Assembly (NCBI GenBank): GCA_963808455.1
Contig: CAWEHT010000009.1
Coordinates: 1 to 8,477, forward strand
Direction: 5' to 3'
DNA: 8,477 nucleotides
Source: CAWEHT01 sp963808455
Lineage (GTDB): Bacteria > Chloroflexota > Anaerolineae > CG2-30-64-16
Below, piece after piece: positions 1-6,964 of the stretch; the first letter of the stretch is position 1; every line of letters starts with the position of its first letter. A model generated the notes under the pieces. That model saw only the letters and a program-made list of their open reading frames with translations, made no database searches and was not told where the DNA came from. A program made the position numbers and the translations under genes.

Positions 1-477
1 CTGCGAGAGGCTTACGACCTGCCCATCCTGATGCTCACCGCGAAAGGGGAGACCAGCCAGAAGGTCAAAGGGTTTCAGCTGGGGACAGACGATTACCTCG
101 TGAAGCCTTTCGAGCCGCCGGAGCTGGTGGCCAGGGTCAAGGCCCTCTTGAAACGCTATCGCATCGCTTCGTCGCAGACGGTTCAGGCCGGCAACCTGAC
201 CATCGACCGCAAGACCTTCGAGGTCAAGGTTGGTGGCGAGAGCCTGACGCTGCCGCGCAAAGAGTTCGAATTGCTGTTCAAGCTGGCCGGTTACCCGGGG
301 AGGACCTTCTCGCGAGACCAGCTGATCGAAGACATCTGGGGTTACGACTTCGAGGGCAACGAGCGCACGCTCGACGTGCACGTCAACCGGTTGCGGGCCC
401 GTTTTCCGGAAGACGTGCACGGGTTCCGGATCAGGGCCATCCGCGGGCTGGGCTATCGCCTGGAGTTGGTCAAATGA
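1..477 (+). CDS. OmpR/PhoB-family response regulator, 5' end cut by window
   Basis: DNA-binding response regulator of a two-component system, acting in the cytoplasm as a transcription factor phosphorylated by the adjacent kinase. Frame 1 is open from base 1, so the gene starts upstream; 158 residues are visible. Residues 1-55 are the end of the receiver domain: the conserved Thr is in LMLTAKG (T13) and the conserved Lys in YLVKPF (K35). The phospho-accepting Asp lies outside the window. After a short linker, residues about 62-158 form the winged-helix effector domain, with RKEFELL, RDQLIEDIWG, RTLDVHVNRLR and the C-terminal RGLGYRLE typical of OmpR/PhoB proteins. The stop overlaps the kinase start by 4 bp (ATGA), which indicates translational coupling. 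The family is clear; the target genes are not known from this sequence. Confidence 0.95.
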   Translation: MREAYDLPILMLTAKGETSQKVKGFQLGTDDYLVKPFEPPELVARVKALLKRYRIASSQTVQAGNLTIDRKTFEVKVGGESLTLPRKEFELLFKLAGYPGRTFSRDQLIEDIWGYDFEGNERTLDVHVNRLRARFPEDVHGFRIRAIRGLGYRLELVK

Positions 478-1565
478 AAGCCGGGCCGAAGCTCTGGCGG
501 GCCGCGGGGATCGCCATCCTGTTGGCCGCGGAGGCAGCCATGTTCTCGGTGGCCTTCTTCCTGACCGCGCTGATCTACCAACGAAGGGCCCTGCACCCGT
601 CGCCCTACGTGGCCCAGCTCATCGACTCATTGCTCGGCGTGTCGCTGTTGATGCTGGCCATCTTCATCCTGAGCCGTTTTTTTGCCGCCAGAGGGGCGGC
701 GACGCTCCGGCGGACCTACGGCCCGATCATCGATGCCCTGGACAGGATCGCCAAAGGGGATTTCAGCATCCGGCTGGACGATGCCTTGTTTGCCGCGGAG
801 GACAGGCGCTTCCGAGACAATATGGTGGGCGAGCTGGTACAGAGTGTCAATCACATGGCACACGAGCTGAACCAGCTGGAAAACATGCGGCAGGAGTTCA
901 TCTCAGACGTGTCGCATGAGATCCAATCCCCGCTGACGTCGATCCGCGGCTTCGCCCGGGCGCTGCAGAACGGGCGCCTGAGCCCGGAAGAGCAGTCGCA
1001 CTACCTGGCCATCATCGAGACCGAAAGCATCCGGCTGTCAAGGATCACGGAAAACCTGCTCAGGCTGGCGTCGCTGGAATCCAGGCAGGTGAAGTTCGAG
1101 CCGCAGCCCATCCGGCTGGACAGGCAGATCAGGGGGTTGATCCTGGCCTGCGAGCCGCAATGGGCGGGCAAAGGGATCGAAATGGACGCCGAGCTCGAGG
1201 AAGTGACGGCGAACGCCGACGAGGACATGTTGAGCCAGGTGTGGACCAACCTGATCCACAATGCGATCAAGTTCACGCCGGGCGGCGGGAGGGTCTGCGT
1301 AGCCCTGCGCAGGCAAGACGATCGGGCCGAGTTCCGCATTTCCGACACCGGCATCGGGATCGCTGAAGAGGATCGGGCTCACGTGTTCGAGCGCTTCTAC
1401 AAGGCCGACAAGGCGCGCCAGCGCACGGAGGGTGGGAGCGGGCTCGGGCTGTCGATTGCCAGGAAGATCGTGGAGATGCACCTTGGTACCATCGGGCTGG
1501 AGAGCGAGGCCGGCCAGGGCGCGACGTTCACCGTGTCGCTGCCGCTCCAGTTTATCGTGAGTTAA
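474..1565 (+). CDS. Membrane sensor histidine kinase (HAMP-HisKA-HATPase_c)
   Basis: Inner-membrane sensor kinase, 363 aa, partner of the preceding response regulator. Two transmembrane segments are visible at about residues 10-34 and 47-70, joined by a loop of only about 12 residues, so no real extracytoplasmic sensor domain exists. A HAMP-like linker follows (about 71-130, including GPIIDALDRIAKGDF). The HisKA dimerisation and phosphoacceptor motif is SDVSHEIQSPLTSIRG with H148. The ATPase domain has the N box NLIHNAIKFTPG (N263), the G1 box DTGIGI (D291) and the G2 box GSGLGLSIARKI (about 321-332). The ATG at 474 overlaps the regulator's stop, which supports this start. The architecture is complete with no missing catalytic residue. 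The short loop is the shape of intramembrane-sensing kinases, which often read the state of a neighbouring transporter; an exporter gene does follow, but the link is inferred. Confidence 0.96.
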   Translation: MKAGPKLWRAAGIAILLAAEAAMFSVAFFLTALIYQRRALHPSPYVAQLIDSLLGVSLLMLAIFILSRFFAARGAATLRRTYGPIIDALDRIAKGDFSIRLDDALFAAEDRRFRDNMVGELVQSVNHMAHELNQLENMRQEFISDVSHEIQSPLTSIRGFARALQNGRLSPEEQSHYLAIIETESIRLSRITENLLRLASLESRQVKFEPQPIRLDRQIRGLILACEPQWAGKGIEMDAELEEVTANADEDMLSQVWTNLIHNAIKFTPGGGRVCVALRRQDDRAEFRISDTGIGIAEEDRAHVFERFYKADKARQRTEGGSGLGLSIARKIVEMHLGTIGLESEAGQGATFTVSLPLQFIVS

Positions 1566-1567
1566 CA

Positions 1568-1604
1568 GCGACCCCCTATCCTCGTTTCCCGGATAGGGGG
1601 TCGC
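1568..1604 (+). promoter_or_regulatory. Perfect 14-bp hairpin between kinase and ABC gene
   Basis: Bases 1568-1581 (GCGACCCCCTATCC) pair perfectly with 1591-1604 across a 9-nt loop, starting 2 nt after the kinase stop. The 3' side reads CAAC and then the next ATG, with no T run, so it does not look like a classical intrinsic terminator. The only ribosome-binding candidate for the ABC gene is the purine tract AGGGGG at 1595-1600, 8 nt before the ATG, and it lies inside the 3' arm of the stem. The hairpin could weaken readthrough, protect mRNA ends, or mask that site so that the transporter is translated less than the operon genes. The hairpin is seen directly; its role is inferred. Confidence 0.7.
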
Positions 1605-1608
1605 CAAC

Positions 1609-3189
1609 ATGTTTCAACACCAGCATGAGCGCCGCGACAACCGTATCGGCCCAGAGGGCCGCACGGATGCCGGCGCACCTTCTGAGAACTTCGCCGGGTC
1701 ATTCAAAGCGGTCAACTGGGGGCGCCTTTTCGGCTACCTGAGCCCTTACCGCGGGCGCATGGCGCTGGCCACCGTGGCGCTGCTGCTTTCGACCGGCCTG
1801 GGCCTGTCCTTCCCGGCCGTCATCGTGCGCCAGCTCGATTCGGTCACCCGGACGCACGCCCTCGCCGCTCTGGACGGGCTGGCCGGGCTGCTCATCGGGA
1901 TCTTCGCGCTGCAGGCAGCTTTTAGCTTTCTCCAGTCCTATCTGCTGGCGAACGTCGGCGAGCGCGTCGTCTATGACCTGCGCACCCGGCTATACACCCA
2001 TTTGCAGGAACTCTCGCTTGATTTCTACGGGGCCAGGCGGGTAGGCGATCTGGTGTCGCGGCTGTCGAGCGACGTGACGCAGATGCGCGCCATGCTGACC
2101 ACCAACGTCACCATGCTCTTGAGCCAGGCGCTCACGCTGGCCGGCTCGATCGCCATCGTGATGGCCATGAACGCCAGGTTCGCCACGTTCATCCTCGCAT
2201 TGGTGCCGCCGATGATCCTCATCGCCTTTGCTTTCGGCGGCCGGATCCAGCAGGGGAGCACGCGTATCCAGGATCAGCTGGCCGCCTCGACGGTCATCGC
2301 CGAGGAAGGGTTGCAGGGCATCCGGGTGGTGAAGAGCTTTGGCCGCGAAGCCTACGAGACCCAACGCTATAACGGCGCCATGGCGCGCACCTATCGCGCC
2401 TCGCTGCGCCTGGCACTCTACAATTCGTCATTCACCTCGGTGATGATGTTCCTGGGCTTTGCCTCGATCGCCGCCATCATGTGGTTCGGCGGGCGTGAGG
2501 TGATCGCCGGGCGGCTGAGCCTCGCGATGATCACCGGCTTCCTGATGTACGGGATTTCCATCGCCACCAGCCTGGGCGGGCTGGGCGGGCTGTTCGGCCA
2601 GCTCAGCGCCGCGGTTGGCGGCGTGCAGCGTGTGTTCGAGCTCCTGGATACCCGGCCCACCGTGCTCGACGCACCGGGCGCAGGCGATCTGACCCAGGTC
2701 AGCGGCCAAATCAGCATCGAAGATGTTTCCTTCAGCTATCCCGGGGCGGCAGATGGCCTTGACGGGGGCGCCCCGGTCCTGCAAGGCGTGTCGCTGGAAG
2801 TGAAGGCGGGAGAGATCGTGGCGCTGGTGGGCCCCAGCGGCGCGGGCAAGAGCACGGTCCTGAACCTCATTTCGCGCTTTTACGACCCCGGCAGCGGGGC
2901 CATCCGCGTCGACGGGCACGACCTGCGGAGCGTGACGCAGGCGAGCCTCCACGACCAGGTCGGCATTGTCCCGCAGGACACGCTGCTGTTCGGAGGGACC
3001 ATCCGCGAGAATATCCTCTACGGCCGGCTGGACGCCACAGACGACGAGGTGATCGCCGCGGCGCGGGCCGCCAACGCGCACGAGTTCATCTTGGGTTTTC
3101 CCAAAGGCTATGAGACAGTCGTCGGCGAGCGTGGGCTGAACCTGAGCGGCGGCCAGCGCCAGCGCATCGCCATCGCGCGCGCCATCTGA
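1609..3189 (+). CDS. ABC exporter half-transporter, N-terminal part, frameshifted
   Basis: Type I ABC exporter (MsbA/multidrug half-transporter type), which would act as a dimer in the inner membrane to export a substrate using ATP. After a polar start, residues about 38-340 form the transmembrane domain (conserved GERVVYDLRTRLY, LSLDFYGARRVGDLVSRLSSD, GLQGIRVVKSFGRE). The nucleotide-binding domain starts near 367: Walker A GPSGAGKST at 408-416, Q-loop in VPQD (Q456), signature LSGGQ at 512-516. The frame then stops at TGA 3187-3189, directly after AIARAI and before Walker B. The rest of the domain continues at once in the frame starting at 3186, so one C is missing compared with an intact ATC-CTG-AAG. 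As written, this product lacks Walker B and the H-loop and could not hydrolyse ATP. An in-frame TAG at 1594-1596 excludes a longer N-terminus. Confidence 0.9.
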   Translation: MFQHQHERRDNRIGPEGRTDAGAPSENFAGSFKAVNWGRLFGYLSPYRGRMALATVALLLSTGLGLSFPAVIVRQLDSVTRTHALAALDGLAGLLIGIFALQAAFSFLQSYLLANVGERVVYDLRTRLYTHLQELSLDFYGARRVGDLVSRLSSDVTQMRAMLTTNVTMLLSQALTLAGSIAIVMAMNARFATFILALVPPMILIAFAFGGRIQQGSTRIQDQLAASTVIAEEGLQGIRVVKSFGREAYETQRYNGAMARTYRASLRLALYNSSFTSVMMFLGFASIAAIMWFGGREVIAGRLSLAMITGFLMYGISIATSLGGLGGLFGQLSAAVGGVQRVFELLDTRPTVLDAPGAGDLTQVSGQISIEDVSFSYPGAADGLDGGAPVLQGVSLEVKAGEIVALVGPSGAGKSTVLNLISRFYDPGSGAIRVDGHDLRSVTQASLHDQVGIVPQDTLLFGGTIRENILYGRLDATDDEVIAAARAANAHEFILGFPKGYETVVGERGLNLSGGQRQRIAIARAI

Positions 3190-3518
3190 AGGACCCCGGC
3201 ATCCTGCTGCTGGACGAAGCTACCAGCTCGCTGGACAACGAATCCGAGGGCGTGGTGCAAGAGGCGCTGGACAGGCTGATGCGCGCCAGGCGGCGGACGA
3301 CGGTGATCGTGGCCCACAGGCTGAGCAGCATCAAGGTGGCCCAGCGCATCGCGGTGCTGGATGGGGGCCGCATCGTCGAGGTAGGGACCCACGACGAGCT
3401 GATGGCGCAGGCCGGGCTCTACGCGCGGCTCTACGCGCTGCAATATTCCCCAACTTCTCTCACCCTTGAATTGGACCGCCGGATGTATACTGGTAATCTC
3501 CAAAGCAAGCTGGTATAA
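3186..3518 (+). pseudogene. ABC exporter, C-terminal remainder after frameshift
   Basis: This is the missing end of the nucleotide-binding domain of the preceding transporter, read one base back. It carries Walker B ILLLDEA, the D-loop SSLD, the H-loop in IVAHRLSSI and the usual ending GRIVEVGTHDELM. The first possible start codon in this frame is GTG 3252, after Walker B, so an independent product would be non-functional. Joined at 3186, the protein would be 636 aa, normal for a half-transporter. The tail beyond about LYALQYS (21 extra residues, with the stop inside a promoter sequence) looks unlike conserved family sequence. No slippery heptamer or long homopolymer is visible at 3180-3190. 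A true one-base deletion or a sequencing or assembly error is therefore likelier than programmed frameshifting. Confidence 0.85.
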
Positions 3519-3519
3519 T
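3511..3519 (+). promoter_or_regulatory. Extended -10 promoter for the RpiR-type regulator
   Basis: TGGTATAAT is a perfect extended -10 (TGn plus TATAAT). The -35 position at 17-bp spacing (TGGTAA, 3491-3496) is poor, as is common for extended -10 promoters. Transcription would start near 3526, giving a leader of about 30 nt with the site AGGAGA at 3544-3549, 7 nt before ATG 3557. The TAA stop of the frameshifted ABC gene (3516-3518) lies within the TATAAT. The related string CTGGTAAT occurs 20 bp upstream (3490-3497), two helical turns away, and could be a half-site, though this is speculative. Confidence 0.65.
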
Positions 3520-3556
3520 GTGTTGATGGGGACCGGCACACACAGGAGAGAAGGCG

Positions 3557-4624
3557 ATGGAAACTCGGCGATACGTCGAGCGGCAAAATATACTCGACAG
3601 CATCAAAAAGAACGCGCCCTATCTGAACCCTGCCTTGAAGCAAATTGCCGACTATATCGTCGAGAATCCAGAGCGCTGCACGACGATGGCCATCAACGAT
3701 CTCGCCACAGCCTGTGGTGTTGCGGCCTCGACCGTAACCCGCTTCGTTAAAGAGATCGGCCTCAAAAGTTACCAGGAACTCAAGATCACTATCGCGCAGG
3801 CGCTGACCAGCGCGCACCAGTCAGGGGCGCGGCCTGATGAGAAGCGCGTCTACGAGGCGATCACGCGCGCCGATCCGGTGGCGACGATCATCGAGAAAGT
3901 GGCCTTCCGCGAGGCGGAGGCGCTCACCGAGTCGAAGTGCCTGCTGAACGTCGGGCAGGTGGAAAGGGCGGTCGCGGTCATCGCCAAGGCCAATTCGCTG
4001 GTCTTCTTTTGCCAGGGTTCGTCGGGGATCGCTGCAGAGGAGGCCGCGTGGCGTTTCATGCAGGCCGGCAAGAAATGCCTGCTGTTCCGCGACCAGGGCG
4101 GCCAGCAGGCTGCTGCGACGTTGTTGAGCCCGGATGACGCCGCCATCGCGATCAGCTACTCGGGCCGCACCGAGCCGGTCGTCGAAGCCCTGCGGGCCGC
4201 CCGTGACCGGGGTGCGCATACCATCGCCATCACTTCGTTCGAGGACTCGCCCCTGGTGAAGCATGCGGACATCGTGCTTTTCACACCCGCGGCGTCGCCC
4301 GCACGGGATCTGGCCCGCGAAGGGTCCGACGGCGGCCCGGCCGGCGCCAGGCGTCGTGAAGATCTCGCCGGGCGCGCCGGCGCCGAGGGAAGGGCGCTGC
4401 CGCAGAGGGAAGCTCCTCGCAGGGCCCCAACGTGGGCGTTCGGCACGCTGACGGCCCAGCTCTTCGTGGTCGAAAGCCTTTACGCGAGCCTGATGGCCGG
4501 GCAGGGCGACGCCCTGGTGAGTTTCATCGAGGAAGCCTGTGCCAGCGGCGAGCGCGTGGGCATCGGTGTCCCCTCGGCTGCGGGGCTCTTGAGACGCAGC
4601 GTCGAGGCCGTGATGGGGGCATAG
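3557..4624 (+). CDS. RpiR-family transcriptional regulator (HTH plus SIS domain)
   Basis: Cytoplasmic regulator that in this family senses phosphosugars through a SIS domain and controls sugar or amino-sugar catabolism; the effector here is unknown. Residues 1-77 are the N-terminal RpiR domain, with the helix-turn-helix at about 47-69 (NDLATACGVAASTVTRFVKE). The SIS fold starts near 145: LVFFCQGSSGIAAEEAAWRF, then AIAISYSGRTEPVVEAL (about 197-212) and HTIAITSFEDSPLVKHADIVL. A well-placed AGGAGA (3544-3549) supports the ATG. At 355 aa it is longer than the usual 280-300. Residues about 246-293 are rich in Arg, Gly, Ala and Pro and do not look like SIS sequence, after which FGTLTAQLFVVESLYASL resumes the family pattern. 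That stretch may be a real insert or the product of two compensating frameshifts. It has its own promoter, so it is probably not co-transcribed only with the exporter. Confidence 0.88.
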   Translation: METRRYVERQNILDSIKKNAPYLNPALKQIADYIVENPERCTTMAINDLATACGVAASTVTRFVKEIGLKSYQELKITIAQALTSAHQSGARPDEKRVYEAITRADPVATIIEKVAFREAEALTESKCLLNVGQVERAVAVIAKANSLVFFCQGSSGIAAEEAAWRFMQAGKKCLLFRDQGGQQAAATLLSPDDAAIAISYSGRTEPVVEALRAARDRGAHTIAITSFEDSPLVKHADIVLFTPAASPARDLAREGSDGGPAGARRREDLAGRAGAEGRALPQREAPRRAPTWAFGTLTAQLFVVESLYASLMAGQGDALVSFIEEACASGERVGIGVPSAAGLLRRSVEAVMGA

Positions 4625-4654
4625 GGCTCAAAAAAGGAATAAAACTTCCCGAAC

Positions 4655-4861
4655 CTATCATCCTGAGTTGTCCGTGCCGCGGGCGGCACGCGGCAACGCA
4701 AGAAACCCTTGGACTGTCATTCTGAGACGTTCATGACCTCGGGTGGTCATGTGGCATGGCGAGAAACCACCTTCCTGTCATTCTGAGCGGGTCTGTCCAC
4801 GATCACTGTCAACGACGGGCCAAAGCGAAGAATCCGTATCAGGAGTTTCTTAGAAGAAGAG
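4655..4861 (+). repeat. Repeat locus 1: forward CTGTCATTCTGAG units
   Basis: Forward copies of one core lie at 4655-4667 (CTATCATCCTGAG), 4714-4726 and 4775-4787 (both CTGTCATTCTGAG). Between the first and second lies a hairpin (CGTGCCGC at 4673-4680 with GCGGCACG at 4683-4690) followed by AAGAAACC. Between the second and third lies a different hairpin (ATGACC at 4733-4738 with GGTCAT at 4745-4750), again followed by GAGAAACC. The third core is followed by GCGAAGAATCC and AGGAGTTTCT (about 4824-4850). This pattern of core, hairpin, AGAAAC and core marks a structured non-coding dispersed repeat. Minus-strand reading frames across it give repetitive peptides and are not taken as genes. Confidence 0.8.
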
Positions 4862-4977
4862 GCGGCCGTGCCCACAGGGCCTGTCAACGGCGTGCCACAG
4901 CGAAGAATCTGTATCAGGAGTTTCCAGGCGGGCCGATTCCATAACCGTGCTTGACGACTGAGCCTGCCAGGCCGAAG
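4862..4977 (+). repeat. Direct repeat copy A, downstream of the antiporter gene
   Basis: This 116-bp block aligns without gaps to 7293-7408, 2431 bp away and in the same orientation. Over the first 96 bases a hand alignment gives 84 identities, nearly all differences being transitions. It contains GCGAAGAATCTG, TATCAGGAGTTTCCAGGC, CTTGACGA and AGGCCGAAG. Its left part also matches 4788-4850, so it forms a tandem pair with that unit. With copy B it brackets the antiporter gene. Confidence 0.85.
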
Positions 4978-5240
4978 GATGCGTGCCGCCTGTGCTGGGC
5001 ACGACGGATGCTTCGCTGGCGCCCTGCCGCGGCGCAGGTTCACTCGTCCACCCGCTCAGCATGACAGCAGCGGAAGTTATTGTCCTACAGATCCATAGGG
5101 CGAAGGTTGGCCGGCCGCGCTTGGCCATCAGCCGCATCGTGCTCGAGCCGGTTCGCCCGGCGCCGAATGGCCCTCGTCCCCGGGGCAAGTCCTTGCCAGT
5201 CAGCCCATTTGGCGTGCCATATCCTTCGTGTTGTTTCGCG
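4978..5240. other. Non-coding spacer 3' of the antiporter, inverted repeat core
   Basis: No convincing gene is seen. An inverted, one-base-changed copy of the repeat core (CTCAGCATGACAG, 5055-5067) closes repeat locus 1 in opposite orientation. A short inverted pair GGCAAG/CTTGCC sits at 5184-5197, but its 2-nt loop and lack of a T run on the minus strand make it a poor terminator for the antiporter. The frames open here are shadows of the antiporter or of repeats. Confidence 0.6.
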
Positions 5241-6902
5241 TCATCGCGAGCCAGGATCCCTGTCATCGCGATCCGGTGCGCCCGTACTTTCACGCTCCAG
5301 ACTGCTCGTATCGTCGCGCTGGAGCGCCTCCTCGTCCGGCCCGGTCTCCTCCGTTGCCGGGCCGCTCGACAGCCGTTCTCCCACCAGCACGGCGTCGATC
5401 TCCTGGGCAAGCTCGTCGTATATCTCATCGCCGATCTGGCCGTCCCGTCGAAGTACGGCCAGGGCGCTGCGCTGGGCTCGCAGCAGCTCGCGGCGGGCGG
5501 TGTCGAGCTCTTTGGCCTGCAGATCGGGAGCGGCCTGCAGCACCTGGCGGACGGCGTCGGCCATGGCCGCCACGTGCCGGTCGAGGTCCGGGCGCAGGAC
5601 CTCCCAGGCCTGGCTCGATAGCAAGCCCTGCCGGTGTAGACGGTCGAGATGCTCCGACGCGGCGCGGACTGCGATCAGCCGGGCGTGCCTGCGCTCATAG
5701 TCTTCCTGGGCCTCGCTGCGGGCCACGACGTGCAGGCGCTGGAGAAGCGGGTTCATGGTGGTACCCTGCACGAGCAGTGAGAACAAAACCACGCCGAACG
5801 CCATCACCTGTATCAGCGCCCGGTCCGCGCCCAGGCTGGCCGGCAGGCTGAGGACCAGCGCCAGGCTGATGGCGCCGCGCAGCCCGCCCCACGCCAGCAC
5901 GTGAAGCCAGCTCGCCGGCAAGGGCTCGCACGTGCGGCCGATGCCCCACCGCATGCCGTAGACCACGACGGCGCGCGCCGCCAGCATGGCCAACACCGCC
6001 CAGCCGATCGGCTGCCAGGCCGCGCCGAGCTGGGCCAGGTTCATCTGGGTGCCGATCAGCAGGAAGATCAGCGAGTTGGCCAGAAACGCGACGTATTGCC
6101 AGAAGTTGAAGAGCACGATCCGGGTCGTGGGGCTCATGCCGCGCGGGCGAAGGTTGCCGTTTACCACCCCGGCTGCCACCACCGCCAGGACGCCGCTAAC
6201 GTGCAATTGCTCGGCCACCAGGTAGGACCCGAAGGCCAGCACGGTCGTCAGCGTGATCTCGATCAGGTAATCATCGACCATCGCGATGAGGCGCGAGATG
6301 AGCCAGCCCAGGGCGAGGCCGACGAGTGACCCGCCCACCGACACGACCACGAAACTGCCGATGGCCTGGGGCAGGTCGAGCCGCCCGGTGAGGGCCATGG
6401 CAAGCATCAGGTTGAAGAGCACGATGGCCGTGCCGTCGTTGAGCAGGCTCTCGCCTTCCATCAGCACGTTGAGCCGCGCCGGCACCCCCAGGCGGCGGAA
6501 CAGGGCCACCACGGCCACCGGGTCCGTTGCGGCGATGGCGGCACCAAAGAGGAAGCCCGCGGCCCGCGGAAGAGGCGTGACGAGAGAGATGAGGCCGCCG
6601 ACGATCAGGGTCGTGAGCACGACCCCGGGCACGGCCAGCGTCAGGATCGCCGGCAGGCAACGCTGCACCTGGCGGAAGCTCAACTGGAACGCCGCCTCGA
6701 AGACGAGAGGCGGCACCAGCACGCCCAGGATGAGCTCAGGAGTCAGGCCGATCTGCACCGGCCGCGTGGCGGCGATCAACAGCCCTGCCACCACCAGGGC
6801 CACCTCATAAGGCACCCTCAGGCTGCGGACGGCCATCGCGACCAGGGACACGACCAGGATCAACTCGATGACAACGGCCTCGGCCGCCAGGAAATGGTCC
6901 AC
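5241..6902 (-). CDS. CPA1-family Na+/H+ antiporter (NhaP type)
   Basis: Inner-membrane monovalent cation/proton antiporter, 553 aa, expected to exchange Na+ (or K+/Li+) for H+ in pH and salt homeostasis. Residues 1-390 are a hydrophobic multi-helix core. Family motifs are visible: AAIAATDPVAVVALFRRLGV (TDP 126-128), EGESLLNDGTAIVLF with the ion-binding N155-D156, and AWGGLRGAISLALVLSLP with the conserved Arg R342. Residues about 394-553 form a hydrophilic, charged, probably helical cytoplasmic tail ending in an acidic disordered stretch. The start is GTG (complement of 6900-6902), with GGAG 7 nt upstream (complement of 6910-6913). An in-frame TGA just upstream excludes a longer protein. It stands alone on the minus strand between two repeat loci. 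Ion specificity cannot be read from the sequence. Confidence 0.95.
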   Translation of the reverse strand: MDHFLAAEAVVIELILVVSLVAMAVRSLRVPYEVALVVAGLLIAATRPVQIGLTPELILGVLVPPLVFEAAFQLSFRQVQRCLPAILTLAVPGVVLTTLIVGGLISLVTPLPRAAGFLFGAAIAATDPVAVVALFRRLGVPARLNVLMEGESLLNDGTAIVLFNLMLAMALTGRLDLPQAIGSFVVVSVGGSLVGLALGWLISRLIAMVDDYLIEITLTTVLAFGSYLVAEQLHVSGVLAVVAAGVVNGNLRPRGMSPTTRIVLFNFWQYVAFLANSLIFLLIGTQMNLAQLGAAWQPIGWAVLAMLAARAVVVYGMRWGIGRTCEPLPASWLHVLAWGGLRGAISLALVLSLPASLGADRALIQVMAFGVVLFSLLVQGTTMNPLLQRLHVVARSEAQEDYERRHARLIAVRAASEHLDRLHRQGLLSSQAWEVLRPDLDRHVAAMADAVRQVLQAAPDLQAKELDTARRELLRAQRSALAVLRRDGQIGDEIYDELAQEIDAVLVGERLSSGPATEETGPDEEALQRDDTSSLERESTGAPDRDDRDPGSR

Positions 6903-6955
6903 GCGCGCTCTCCGTCATCACGGTGCGGGCACTTTTGCCGCGCTCTGTCCCACGC

Positions 6956-6964
6956 AGTATACCA
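6956..6964 (-). promoter_or_regulatory. Candidate extended -10 promoter for the antiporter
   Basis: The minus strand reads TGGTATACT here, an extended -10 differing by one base from that of the RpiR-type gene. No good -35 is seen at 16-18 bp. Transcription would begin near 6949, giving a leader of about 47 nt before GTG 6902. The TATAC core is nearly symmetric. On the plus strand, TTGCCG (6935-6940) and TATACC (6958-6963) at 17-bp spacing form a weak promoter in the opposite direction, which could serve the beta-propeller gene. Confidence 0.5.

Noticed and set aside
3180..3190. Programmed -1 frameshift in the ABC gene
   Set aside because: No slippery heptamer or obvious downstream pseudoknot, and the family does not use one; an indel or error is simpler.
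4628..4650. Minus-strand terminator (GGAA-loop-TTCC followed by six T)
   Set aside because: The stem is only 4 bp of weak pairing and lies about 600 bp past the antiporter stop.
4655..4977. Possible CRISPR array
   Set aside because: Repeats are imperfect, unevenly spaced, occur in both orientations and contain their own hairpins; no cas gene is present.
4747..5043. Minus-strand 98-residue open frame with the peptide KLLIQILRCG and KLLIRILRFG
   Set aside because: The recurring peptide is the translation of the GCGAAGAATC/GGAGTTTC repeat; a similar peptide arises at 7181-7411 from the other copy. No ribosome-binding site or domain is visible.
5184..5197. GGCAAG/CTTGCC hairpin as antiporter terminator
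   Set aside because: The 2-nt loop is too tight and no T run follows on the minus strand.
5241..6902. Long plus-strand frames at 5080-5851, 5901-6329 and 6286-6810
   Set aside because: They are antisense shadows of the antiporter, whose motifs are unmistakable.
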